DNA of 64,000 nt from Entoloma clypeatum (taxonomy: Eukaryota > Basidiomycota > Agaricomycetes > Agaricales > Entolomataceae). A program made the translations under genes and the position numbers. The DNA lies in contig OY751487.1 of assembly GCA_963565915.1 (NCBI GenBank), positions 4,960,001 through 5,024,000 on the forward strand, given 5' to 3'. The notes below the pieces were generated by a model. That model was not told the origin of the DNA. It searched no databases and worked only from the letters and a program-made list of their open reading frames with translations. Of the stretch, positions 22,041-32,450 are shown in pieces (position 1 is the first letter of the stretch; each line of letters opens with the position of its first letter).

Positions 22041-24055
22041 GATCATCTACATATTCCAGATCGCTGTTCCCTCAGAGGGGCAAGGTGGTGGGGGTTGGGT
22101 CTGCTGCTGCAAGGTTCTGCGGTAGCGCCGTTAAATCATCCTCACCGTGACGGTCCTCTAAGAGGGGCAAGGCGGTAGAGGTCGGGTCTGCCGCGGCGGG
22201 AACAAAGTTGTCGAATAATAGTGGGCCTTCTTGTCAGGCACACCTCAAATTACAGAATCGAAGTAGGCCGGGGAAGGATCTTACCTGGGAAGTGGAAGGG
22301 TTGGTTGATATCCAACGACCAGTTCGAACATGGGCCTGTATTTTGACACTGAGATTCGGACGCAATTGGCTCATCCAACACGCACCTACATCATAGCCAT
22401 GACCTTGCCCTGGCCATATTCCAGTGGCACCCTGATCATCGCCGCAGTCATCTGGAAACAGGCAGCAAGAGGCTAAAGATGTCAGTGATCATCGAGATCG
22501 GTCGGATCGGCAGAAGAGAGACTTGCTGTCTCCGTCACCATGGTCTAAAAATTAGATGTGATTCAGCGAACATCATTGACAATGACAATAACACGGACCT
22601 CCTGCCCTGTTGTCATGATATTTGTGCTCCATGATGGTGTGTTGCACGAATGATGATTGTCGTTCCCAATCTGATGAGTCACACTTTGTCACATTCAACT
22701 TTGCGATATTTTGACAGCTGCGATGTCCGAGTCAAGTGGCTAATACATGAACTCCCCACCATCGTATTCCTCATCCTCATCCTCCTCATCTGAAGGGTCC
22801 CACTCTTCTTCGTCAGTAGCATCCATGTCTAGTGCGACATCTCCAGCCATCAAGCCGGGTGGTTGGCTCACAAAGCTGAGCCAAGCTATGTCTTCGGCTT
22901 GCTCCAGCTCTGGGGCTCAAGCCGTGATGAAACATCAAAATAATTAAAATCAAAATATCCCCGCAGGAGCTGTGTATGGCCGAAGCAAGATCGCAACGAG
23001 GCAGGGAATGGCTGCCTGGTAGTCGGTTATCAGTGCTAGCGATGTAGACCGCCGTAGGCGGTTGGGTTGAACGCGGTTGTCAATAAAGTCTACAGATTGG
23101 CCAAAGAATTAGAGAAGTGGAAGGGAATATCTGGATAGACTGACCTTCCTCCTCTTCCCCCTCCTCCCCATCCACCCCCAGCCTCGAGATCAAGGAACCG
23201 ACGAACACAGTTTATATAAACCTACCAAATCAAAATACACAAGGCAATTCCCGGATAGCTTATGGGACGGCTCATGTTCTTGAGGCTGAGTTAGTTGATG
23301 AATCTAGGGGGCATATGGTTAGCATAGTTCGGTATCATTTGGGGAATGGAAACAGCGTGAATATTATATGGACCTAGCGTGACGTACGCCGGAGACGCCG
23401 ACACGTGAAGATGCGCCCTAAACGCGCCTCGACTTTGGCGGCAGAGTGTGTCGCCTCTTGGCTGCCTCGGGCTTTCTTTTGTATTATAGTCACCCATTCA
23501 AGGGCTTATTACTTATTATTTAGATGATGCACTACACTACTTCATAACTACTAAAGAAAACAAGGGACTTACAGGTGGATGGGGAGATGGTGGGGGTACG
23601 GAAGCAAGAGGGAAGGTGTGCAAAAGCGCTGCTGAGTTGGCTGACATACAGGCATGACCTAGCCGCCTTGAAACAGTACCTTGATGAGGCTCGGTCAAAT
23701 ATTCAGAAGCTCCATGGCTTCATCCAGCAATCTCGTCCTGGCTTTGAAATCCACGCTTCGGGCTTGTTGATTGACGAAGCTACTGTGCGGACTGCTAGCT
23801 GCTTGATCCCATTGTGGTAAGGATTCTCTTTTTCCACACCTTTTATCATCACGTACTGATATTCGTCGTGCATAGACTTTCATTCTCTTGAGCGACCTAA
23901 TTCAGGATTGAATTTATTTATCCATTCGTTTTCATGTATAAATCTGACCAGCCGTCATTCGCGTCTTGCTTGCCATCCTGTTCAAGTAGCATTGTACATA
24001 TCAATTCAATCTTTCTGGCATGATATGATAGTTCAACTCACAAATCACAGCTTAT
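22041..24055. other. Host-like stretch with no confident gene
   Basis: The only features are a Ser-rich frame at 22747-22947 and a plus-strand exon-like frame at 23575-23820 (ALKQYLDEARSNIQKLHGF) that ends at a GTAAGG donor. Neither can be extended into a recognisable protein. Confidence 0.35.
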
Positions 24056-24395
24056 CGGTAGGGTGAAGACCGGGTATGGTCTCGTGCTTGAGACAAATTG
24101 AGGCCAAGTTCTGAGTCTTCAGGTAACTGGCGCCCAAGCAGCTCCACCTCTCTTTCTGCGGTAAGCCATCTTCCTCGGTAGTATCGACAACTCTCGGATA
24201 GCCTCATATGCTCCTCGTACCCTAATCTGCTAGCATGGACAGCAATTTGAAGGGCATTGGCAAGGTGCTTGATTCACTGTTGAAGTTGTTTTCGCTTCTT
24301 CAGCCATCGTACCCTAAAGTGGGAGAGTTGTCGACAGGCGTTGCGAGTCAATTGAGTCCGGTAAACTGAGAAGAACATCCTTGAAACAATCAATG
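24056..24395 (-). pseudogene. C-terminal fragment of a host gene cut by an LTR
   Basis: The minus strand reads continuously from about 24380 to 24056: QLTRNACRQLSHFRVRWLKK, a TGA at 24274-24276 where CGA would keep the frame, then IKHLANALQIAVHASRLGYE, SCRYYRGRWLTAEREVELLG and a stop. It looks helical. An LTR fragment begins at 24396, so the upstream exons are gone. I do not recognise the family. Confidence 0.4.
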
Positions 24396-24709
24396 TGTTA
24401 TGCTTAACAAACCATTCCAAGGTTCGGGCAGAGTATGCAGGAAGTGGAAAGGCGAAGAGCAATGTAATTGCTAAATCCAAGGAATCTACTACAGTACAAG
24501 AGGTTTATATAGGTACTGACTATAGGCGGTAGCGGATGAGTCAGTACTGCGGAAGGCAGTGCACATGAGTAAGGCGACTGCGGAAGGCTATGTACAGTGA
24601 GTAAGCTGACTGCGGAAAGCGAGTCAGCATGGGAGCGAAGTATACTAAAGGGGATGACGAAGTAATGTAATGAGTCAGACTGGGAATCAAAGGTTGCGAA
24701 AGTAGATAT
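24396..24709 (-). repeat. Truncated Ty3 LTR, subfamily A2
   Basis: The segment matches the 3' three quarters of the A2 LTR (compare 36785-37186), from the TAACA end through the TATA region to TCTACTTTCGCAACC. The first ~90 bp of U3 are replaced by unrelated sequence. Confidence 0.8.
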
Positions 24710-24939
24710 TTGGCACACATGTGTTGGCCACATGTGAAATTTGAAAACATTTGATTTGGCACATGCAAAATATGTTTTGAAAACAATTGACAAAATAATC
24801 ATTTGGCAGAACACACAGCAAATGTTAAGTAGGTGAAATGTCGGAGCTTCATCGGAGTCCGTCGGAGGTCGGACGTAGGACTGAGACCGGAGCGGAACTC
24901 CGGAAATGCAGAGGAACAACAAAGGGGAGGGACATGGCT

Positions 24940-25250
24940 TCAATGTATGTGTTGCGCCGCCATTTGTTGGATAAGGTGTCCCAATTTCAGGAGGTCAGAG
25001 GAGAGGTCGGAGGTGCAGAGGTCCTCGTTGAGAGACACATTGACGTGGAAGTGGTCGGACGACGTCGGAGTTGTGACTTGGACACAGTACTGAGCTCGTC
25101 GAAGGGTAATGATGGAGGAAGAGCAGTAGATGAGAATGTCGTCGGCGTATTGTACCATGGCAAGGATCTCTGGCATGAACGGGGAGTAGGAGTGAACTTT
25201 GTTGATATTTGAACTGAGGAACTACAGTATGGTACGAGCTTAAATATCTA
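24940..25250 (-). pseudogene. Reverse-transcriptase relic (YADD box)
   Basis: The minus strand contains VHSYSPFMPEILAMVQYADD followed by ILIYCSS, which resembles the RT catalytic box. YADD differs from the YMDD/YLDD/YVDD boxes of the LTR elements in this window, so it may derive from another retroelement class. Too short to classify. Confidence 0.35.
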
Positions 25251-25281
25251 AATGTGATTACTTTACGGAGATGGTTGGAGT

Positions 25282-26566
25282 TAGTGTTGCCGCGGCTCAG
25301 GCTCCGAGCTGGCTAGAGCCAGAGCCAAGCCATCGGGGAGCCGAGCCGCAGAAGGCAAATTCTCATCAGAGCCGAGCTGATTGAAGCTCCAGCTCTGGCT
25401 CAGAATCCAGCTCAAGCTGGCTTCATGATGGTACATCAAAAGTATTTATTGTAATAACAAGGACATTAAAAATAACTAATTATGTTATCACAACCGCGGT
25501 GCGAGGGTTGGGCATGCCAGGTGGGTACAGGGAACGAGCATTGGGGTCGAGGGGAGGCTGTTGGGCGCTACAGAGGCCCGTTGGGCAGGCAGAACGATGC
25601 TTGGTGTCGATGGGAGGCCGTTGGGCTCACGCGGTGATGGTTGGGGTCGATGGGAGGCAGTTGGGCACGCGGGACGAGGGTTGGAGTCGAGGGGAGTCCG
25701 TTGGGCATGTGGGACGACGGTTGGGCTCGAGGGGAGGCCGTTGGGCATTACAGATGGCTGTTGGGCACGTGGAAGGGCGCTTGATGTCAATGGGAGGGCG
25801 TTGGGCACGCGGGACAAGGGTTGGGGTTGAGGGGAGGCCGTTGGGCACACAGGGCGACGGTTGGGGGTCAAGGGCAGAGGCCGTTTGGGCGCTACAGAGG
25901 GCCGTTGGGCACCTCGACTCCAATCCTTGTCCCGCGTGCCCAACTGCCTCCCATCGACCCCAACCATCGCCATGCGAGCCCAATGGCCTCCCATTGACAC
26001 CAAGTGTTGTTCCACCTGCCCAACAGGCCTCTGTAGCGCCCAACGGCCTCTGCCCTTGACCCCCAACTGTCGCCCCGCGTGCCCAACGGCCTCCCCTCGA
26101 CTCCAACCCTTGTCCCGCCTGCTCAACTGCCTCCCCTCGACCCCAACCCTTGTCCCGTGTGCCCAATGCCCTCCCATCAACATCAAGCGCCCTTCCGCGT
26201 GCCCAATGGCCATCTGTAATGCCCAACGGCCTGCCCTCAACCCCCAACCATCGCCCCACATGCCCAACGGCCTCCCATCGACACCAAGCGCCGTTCCGCA
26301 TGCCCAACGGCCCTCTGTAGTGCCCAATGGCCTCCCCTCAATTCCAGCTGTCAATTAATAATCATTTTGTTATCATTTGTTTGTTCTTTTACACCAATAA
26401 ATATTCTTTGATATACCATCACAAAGCCAGCTTGAGCTGGCTTGTAAGTGGCTCCGGAGCTGCAGCAAGCCGAAGACATGGCTTGGCTCAGCTTGGTGAG
26501 CTGATCACCCAGCTTGATGCAGCTCGGCTAGCCAAACACCCAGCTAGCCGAGCTGTGGCAACACTA
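25282..26566. mobile_element. Fold-back element with hAT-like ends and minisatellite arms
   Basis: The ends are TAGTGTTGCC...GGCAACACTA, extended by imperfect GAGC/GGCT-rich inverted repeats. Inside, 25500-25910 consists of units of about 60 bp built around GGAGGCCGTTGGGC, and 25911-26350 holds the same units in inverted orientation, so the whole element can fold into a giant hairpin. It interrupts a copia integrase frame on its right side (26567). I found no convincing 8-bp target duplication. The long open frames inside are by-products of the GC-rich repeats. Confidence 0.65.
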
Positions 26567-28414
26567 CACTTTGGGAATAGGTTCTCATCAAACCATGTGA
26601 TGGCAGCCATAAATAGCTGGTTTTGTGGCAGGCGCATAAACTTAAAACCTTTCTGACCGGGTTCATACCCGAGGAAGATCATTAGCTCCGACTTGGGCGA
26701 TAGTTTGTTCTTCCTTTTGTCTTCAGGTAAGTGTACGTAAGCGCCACATCCAAACACATGCAGGTGAGAGATGTCCAGTTGTTCCCATATTAAGGCTTCT
26801 ACCAGGGTCTTCCATGAATGGTGTTTCAATGGAGTCCGGTTATAAAGGTGTACTGCGTGATCAATGCAGAATTCCCACCAAGAATCAGGTAGACATGCAT
26901 CAAAGCGGAGTGCTTGAGCCTTCTCCATAATCGTGCGGTTCAGACGTTCTGCATGCCCATTCTGTTGTTGCTCATGAGGCAGTGACTTTTCAATAAGTAT
27001 GCCTTTCTCATGCAATTCCTTTTTGAATGGCTTGAATTCTCCACCACCATCAAAGCGCCATTGTTTAGCTGGTTTGCCAAACTGATTTTTGATGAGCGCA
27101 TTAAACTGATGGAAGCCGGTGATAGCCTTGGACTTCTTGCATAGCTTAATAAGCCAGGCGTGTGAAGAGAAGTCGTTGAGAAAGGAGATGTACCACTTAT
27201 ACTTGTGATAAGAGAGAGTTGGAAATTCCTTTAAGTCCAAGTGAATTAACTCGAACGGCTCTCTGGTGCGTGATGAAGAGGGTGGAAATGCTTTTGAAGG
27301 CATCTTCCCTTGAGCACAACCCTGACAGGGTGGTGTGACCTTTGGCAGCGTGAGCCATGTAAAGCCTTTGATGTGCTTTGGCACGTTAGCTAACACATCC
27401 TTAGAAGGATGGCCAAAGTGTCTGTGCCAAGTGTGGTAATCTACCATTTTGGTTGATTGCACATTTAAGGCAGCCAAACTTGATTTAGTTGTAACTGAGG
27501 AACTCAGCCAATACAAGTTGTCGTTCATTTCCCCGACGATTCACCCATGACCGATTGGTCATTTGTCCTGATGTGTTGGATCAGGGTTTTAGCCTTTTTG
27601 GAAGGCGGAATGTAGGTCGATTGGCAGAAGATGGTTCTGCTGCTGTTGATGACCGTGACAGCTGGTGCAGGCATGAGAAGGGGAGGAGAATCCTCAACCT
27701 CTTTGATGCGTGCGGAGCTCACAATGTGTGTGTGCTCCCTAGCCTTTCCTTTGCCCTTGCCGCACACTCGCTCACCATGTTTCTTCTTGGGGTTTTCCTC
27801 TTTATGATTGGGCTTGTTACGTTTTCCCAAGTAAGATTTGTCCCACCATAAACAATGAGGATGGTGGAGACGAGGTGGTCCCATTTAGATGGGGCGGTGT
27901 TAAGGAGGATCATAGCCTGAAGCCTTTCTGGAATGTCAACGGAGTAGGATGTGAGAAGAGAAAAAAGTGATGCAAGACGCTCGATCTCGACGGTGGGATC
28001 ACTGCCAGAGAGCTTGAAGGCCATTGCCTGCCTGAAGATGCCGAAAGTATTAGCAGGTGATGTGCCGCCATACTTCGTCTCCAGGGCATCCCAAGCTTCC
28101 TTGGGGGTCTTGGAATCCTTGATGAGATCCTTGATGGATTCATCACATCATGTCTTTATAATCCCTAAAGCAGCAAGCTGCTTCTCATGCCATTCCTCAA
28201 TCTGGGAAGTGTTGGTCTGAACATTTCCAGATTGAGAGACTCCTTTCGTGTCCAGGTACAACTTCATTTCCCAGATCTCGACGGGTTGTAATGACTCGCC
28301 AGTGACGTGGCGCCAGAGGAAAGTCAATTGAAGGTAATCCTTCATTTGTTGTGACCAAATGAGGTAATTGGTGCCAGTGAATTTTGAAACAAAAGTGTTG
28401 ACAGAGTTTGACAT
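26567..28414 (-). pseudogene. Decayed Ty1/copia gag-integrase of a second family (E)
   Basis: Starting at 28414 (MSNSVNTFVSKFTGTNYL) the minus strand gives a UBN2-like gag with a TGA at 28148-28150, then 28024-27719 (FKLSGSDPTVEIERLASLFS). Integrase follows at 27528-26567: YHTWHRHFGHPSKDVLANVP, CQGCAQGK, WRFDGGGEF, NGHAERLNRT, YLGYEPGQKG-type motifs. Protease is not clear and RT/RNase H are absent because the fold-back element cuts the frame. I see no LTRs. It is related to C1 but clearly divergent. Confidence 0.8.
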
Positions 28415-28516
28415 TTTGAAGAGATCTGGAAGGAAATTTGGTCAGATATGGTTTAATGAAAAACTGAGACACAGAGAAAATAAATATTCAATCATGTGTG
28501 CTGCATGCTGCCACGA

Positions 28517-29005
28517 TCATCGTTGGCGCGGGCTTTCAGAACACCTGTAAGGTGGAGGAGGGTCCTTGTGCTCTGGGCACCTGAAGCCTGGTGCTGACAG
28601 ATGACAGCACCACCGATATTCAAGCGGATTTCCAGGAACAGTCTCTCTCCATGCCGAACATCTGTAAGGCAGAGCAGGACTAGAGTTTAGTCTGGAGCGA
28701 GCAGCGTGTATGCTTTCTATTACCCCCGGACATTGATGTCCATCCCTATCCATGAAGAAGCATTGACAGAAATGACAATGCGCTGTGAGCAATCCTTCAG
28801 GATGTTGTGCCCATTGGGTAAGGTGGGCAGGCGGATGGTGATGATGATAGTCACCACTCATGTATCCAAAACAGGTGTCACACACTCTGAGATATATCCT
28901 GCGAGTGGTGGATGGCCAGTCATGGAGTACAAATTCTGGTATAGGAGCATTTCTGCGTCCTTGTGCCAGAGGCTCAGCTCCACGTCCAACGGTCCCCACA
29001 TGCAC
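28517..29005 (-). CDS. Cys/His-rich hypothetical ORF (162 aa)
   Basis: The frame contains VCDTCFGYMSGDYHHHH and CHFCQCFFMDRDGHQCPGVI, which has the look of a zinc-ribbon pair (two CxxC). The N terminus runs into a Pro/Gly-rich repeat region and the start is not secure. It may be a gene fragment rather than a gene. Confidence 0.25.
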   Translation of the reverse strand: MHVGTVGRGAEPLAQGRRNAPIPEFVLHDWPSTTRRIYLRVCDTCFGYMSGDYHHHHPPAHLTQWAQHPEGLLTAHCHFCQCFFMDRDGHQCPGVIESIHAARSRLNSSPALPYRCSAWRETVPGNPLEYRWCCHLSAPGFRCPEHKDPPPPYRCSESPRQR

Positions 29006-29400
29006 CTAACGCCCCCCCACATGCACCCAACAGCCGCCACTCATGCCCACCACCCTGAACGGCTGCGTCTCGCCCGCCAATGCTGCCTAATGGCCGTCTA
29101 GCACCCCAACAAACACCTCTAGCGCCCAACCGCCCCCACACATGACCAACTGCCACCACTCACCCCCACCGGCCCCCACACGCGCCCAACCACCCCCACA
29201 CATGCCCAACGGCCGCCACTCGCCCCAATGACACCTCTCACGCCCACCAGCCACCACACACACCCAACTGCATGCCCAACGGCTGCCACTTGCCCCAACG
29301 GGCACCTCTCATGCCCACCCACCCCCACACGCGCCCACCGGCCGCCACTTGCATCCACCACCCTCAATGGCCACGCATCACGCCCCACTCGCACCTGGAG
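28974..29400. repeat. GC-rich minisatellite (CCCAAC/GCCGCCACT units)
   Basis: Imperfect repeats of elements such as GCCCAACGGCCGCCACT and CACCCCCACA with variable spacing. The word GCCCAACGGCC is the same one that dominates the arms of the fold-back element at 25.5-26.3 kb, so the two may share an origin. Confidence 0.6.
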
Positions 29401-29838
29401 GAGAAGAGTGGGGCTGGGAGGATGGGGCTGGGGACAACAAGTCCCCAGCAGGGTGTAGTATGACGTGTGCATCCTGCACATGTCTCATATTTTTTTTTTT
29501 GGTAGTTTAAATACATGTTTTTTCTACTGCGAACACCCGCATGGGAACCCGAACCCGTCGGTACCCGGGCGTACCTGCGCTGCATCTACCCACAGGTCGA
29601 CGGGTTGCTACCCATGCAGGTATGGGTACGGGTTGGTGTTGTCGTACCCATGGGAGTACCCGTGCCATTGCCTACATGGAATGTTCCAGAGAATGACATC
29701 ATGGATGATGTCAGAGATATGTCATAATGACATAGTGATCACGTGTCTGATCATGTGCTGGATCCAGTAGTTCCAACAGGTGATACAGTGCTGGCACTTG
29801 ACAAGGAGTGTCAGGAACTTTTACTAAGGCACAGTCCA
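29401..29838. other. Intergenic stretch with a GGGTAC-rich inverted-repeat tract
   Basis: 29530-29670 is dense in TACCC and GGGTA words (for example CCCATGCAGGTATGGGTACG), forming imperfect inverted repeats. No gene is seen. The last five bases, GTCCA (29834-29838), are the target duplication of the solo LTR that follows. Confidence 0.45.
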
Positions 29839-30296
29839 TGTTATGGTTGACAAACCCATGCAATGCTTAGGCAGAGAGGCTTAAGTAGCAAAGGCGGATA
29901 CCAAGGTGATTGCTAGATCTGGGGAATACATGCAATGTATCTACCCTATATATACTAGAAGGTCGAGTCATCTAGATGACTCTAGAGCGGTTCTGGTCTG
30001 ACTCCAGAAGCGGACCCGGAGTAGGTGTCTATGGTAACTGCTGCGGCGTGAGTCAGAGTATCTAAGTATAGTCCAATAAGTAACACGATGTCAAGGATGT
30101 GTGAGAGTAACCATCTAGATATGGTAATGATGACCATACTGTAGTGAGTAAGCGGAGGCTGGGGCCCAAATGATGTAAAAGTGAATAGTAAGCATGAAAC
30201 CAATAGATAAGATGAAACTGGCCATTAATCAGATAAGGCCTCTATGTCTTGTATCTTGTCCGAGCGATCAATGCCATGGATAGCGAATCCATAACA
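29839..30296 (-). repeat. Solo LTR of a divergent Ty3 subfamily (458 bp)
   Basis: Ends are TGTTATGG...CCATAACA. The internal order (TAGCAATCACC-like site, TATATATA box, GCAG/TGACTCA motifs) parallels the A LTRs at low identity. It is flanked by perfect GTCCA duplications at 29834-29838 and 30297-30301, so this is a clean insertion followed by LTR-LTR excision. Confidence 0.82.
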
Positions 30297-31289
30297 GTCC
30301 AGTCCCGAACCCTGTGAACCCGGTCCGGACCTGAACCAGACCTGAGGTTCAGGTTGCGGTTCACTGGAAACACCGAACCGAACCTCCACTGATGTTCAGG
30401 TTCAGTGGTTGTTTGGACCTGGACCTGGGTTCTGAACCTGGTGAACCTCTGGCACTAAGGTGGGGGGAAGTGATTGCCATATTCAGGCTGTGTCTGCGTC
30501 GCATTGAAATAATGGATGCGGGTCACATGGCACATTTGTTGATTGATGATTGTTTATCATCAATCAAACATCTTTCGACCATCGACAACCCACACATCGT
30601 CAATGAGTGGGTTTCCTCCCTTTTTGGCATGTCCCTCTCTGCCACTTGTGGGCATTTTTTATGTGTCTGTCAGAGGGTAGGTATCCCCCCCAAATATTGA
30701 CAAAAAATGAGACTAACTACCCAGGAAGTATTCATGGACAGTTGTTACCACCTTTCACTCGCCGTCATTTCTGCTGTCATAGCCACCATTTTTGCGGAAT
30801 TACACATCCATGTGTGAACCGTTGCCTCCTACCATCTTTAGAAGGAGGCTCATTGTTGTGACAGCTTTTTGGCTTGCCTGTGAACACTTCTTGTTGAGTT
30901 TTCTTTTTTTTTTTGCTACATTCTGGGCATGCCAGCCACTTCACATCATCATGGTTTCAATGGCAAGAGATCACACTCCTTGCTCATGGTGTGTCGTGCA
31001 CCGTTGTGCCACCCATGCCTGGACGAGGATTTTCCTTCTCTGTCATCATTGTTGTGGCAGTGCGTGGGGGTGCAGAGGCTTGGTGAGTGGCTGGCATCAT
31101 ATCAGGTGAAAATAATGCATTTTTTGTGGCCAAACCCAGTTCGAACACGAACTGGAGCTCGCGAACCTGAACCTGCAGTCCAGGTCCAGGTCCACCATCT
31201 GCCTGAACCGGACCCATCATTTAGGTTCAGGTTCAGCGCAAAACTAGTTGAACCTGGACCGGACCGGACCGCAGCCAGTCTAGCACTGA
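30297..31289. mobile_element. GAACCT-rich fold-back or hAT-like relic
   Basis: The left end (to ~30460) and right end (31140-31289) are full of GAACCTGAACC and GGTTCAGGTTC words in inverted orientation. The right end finishes GACCGCAGCCAGTCTAGCAC. A related end (ACCTGGACCGTGGCCAGT) is at about 59420-59445. The interior has no transposase-like frame. No target duplication was found. Confidence 0.4.
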
Positions 31290-31326
31290 GTGCATGGGAT
31301 ATAGCTTTGTAGCAAAGCAGTGGACT

Positions 31327-31697
31327 TGTTACGGACTCTACGGTATGAGGACCACGTCATATCTTTTGCTTATTGGCCCGACTCGGCGCCCTCTTACGAA
31401 CTTACTATGTCTAATGTCTACTTTCGCAACCTTCGATTCCCAGTCTGACTCATTACATTACTTTGTCATCCCCTTTAGTATACTTCGCTCCCACGCTCAC
31501 TCACTTTCTGCAGTCAGCTTACTCACTGTACATAGCCTTCTGCAGTACTGACTCATCCACTACCGCCTATAGTCAGTATCTATATAAACCTCTTGTACTA
31601 TAGTAGATTCCTTAGATTTAGCAATCACTTTGCTCTTCGCCTTTCCACTTTCCTGCATACTCTGCCCGAACCTTGGAACGGTTTGTTAAGCATAACA
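31327..31697 (+). repeat. 5' LTR of G6 (A2, 371 bp)
   Basis: It begins TGTTACGGACTCTACGG and ends GTTAAGCATAACA. It is about 31 bp shorter than the 3' copy because one GCAG...ACTCA unit is missing. PBS TTGCTAAATCT follows at 31700-31710. Confidence 0.9.
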
Positions 31698-31757
31698 AGT
31701 TGCTAAATCTCGTTAGGTTCGCCCAGAGCGAAGAGAGCAACTACCAGATGAATCAAG

Positions 31758-32450
31758 ACGTCGCGCTTCTTTGAAGACTTCACCAGTAACCCATTCAGCA
31801 CGCCAGAAGCCCGACAGGAGGAGCTAAGTCTTCGAGACAGTATCAATTTTACACTCATCCAGCAGTACATCGAATCGGAGATCCGTCACATCCTACAGCA
31901 GGTGCTTGATGAAGAACTAGACAACGACGAGCATTGCCCCCACAGCGGGATAGCAGAGAGCATCCATCTTGCTCGGCAACACCAGATTGCGCGTTACAAC
32001 GCCCGACAGAACGAACTCGAAAGCTTTCGCGTTCAAGAAGGACCTCAGACAGGTCGGATCACAGAGATCAGAGAGTTTATCGGTGTCCAGACAACCGTTA
32101 TCAGAAGATTGATTAGGACGCTCACATCGAGACGTCCCAGAGCCACATCATCACGTCTTACTCGAAGCAGCAGATCTACGCCCACTTCACCACCGAAGAA
32201 CAACAGACCGAGTACAACCACTGGGCACAAAACGAGAGACTTGACCCCTTCTTGCGACGATCAGAAGATTCTTGCAGTACTATCCCGCATGATGGAAGGG
32301 TCCGGCAGACACTGGGCCAGTAACAAGTTAGACGCTCTTGCTGTTGACAACGAGAACATCACCTGGCTAGGTTTTTCTGATGATATCGCCACACAATTCT
32401 CCATCGCCAACAGGTCGGTCGCTGCCAAAGCAAGACTCGAAGTCCTGACA
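31758..32450 (+). pseudogene. ORF0-gag fusion remnant in G6
   Basis: The ORF0 frame starts at ACG (31758), not ATG, and is open through RDLTPS. Near 32264 a deletion joins it in frame to the gag capsid (DDQKILAVLSRMMEGSGRHW). The gag frame ends at the inversion junction near 32450. The deletion removed the ORF0 C terminus and about 45 gag residues. Confidence 0.75.

Noticed and set aside
25488..26358. Several long overlapping open frames on both strands
   Set aside because: They are by-products of GC-rich 60-bp repeats in opposite orientation; the translations are repetitive (WARGTRVGVE-like) in every frame and no ordinary coding signal is visible.
25274..26574. 8-bp target duplication for the fold-back element
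   Set aside because: The flanking octamers GTTGGAGT and CACTTTGG do not match in any of the plausible end definitions.
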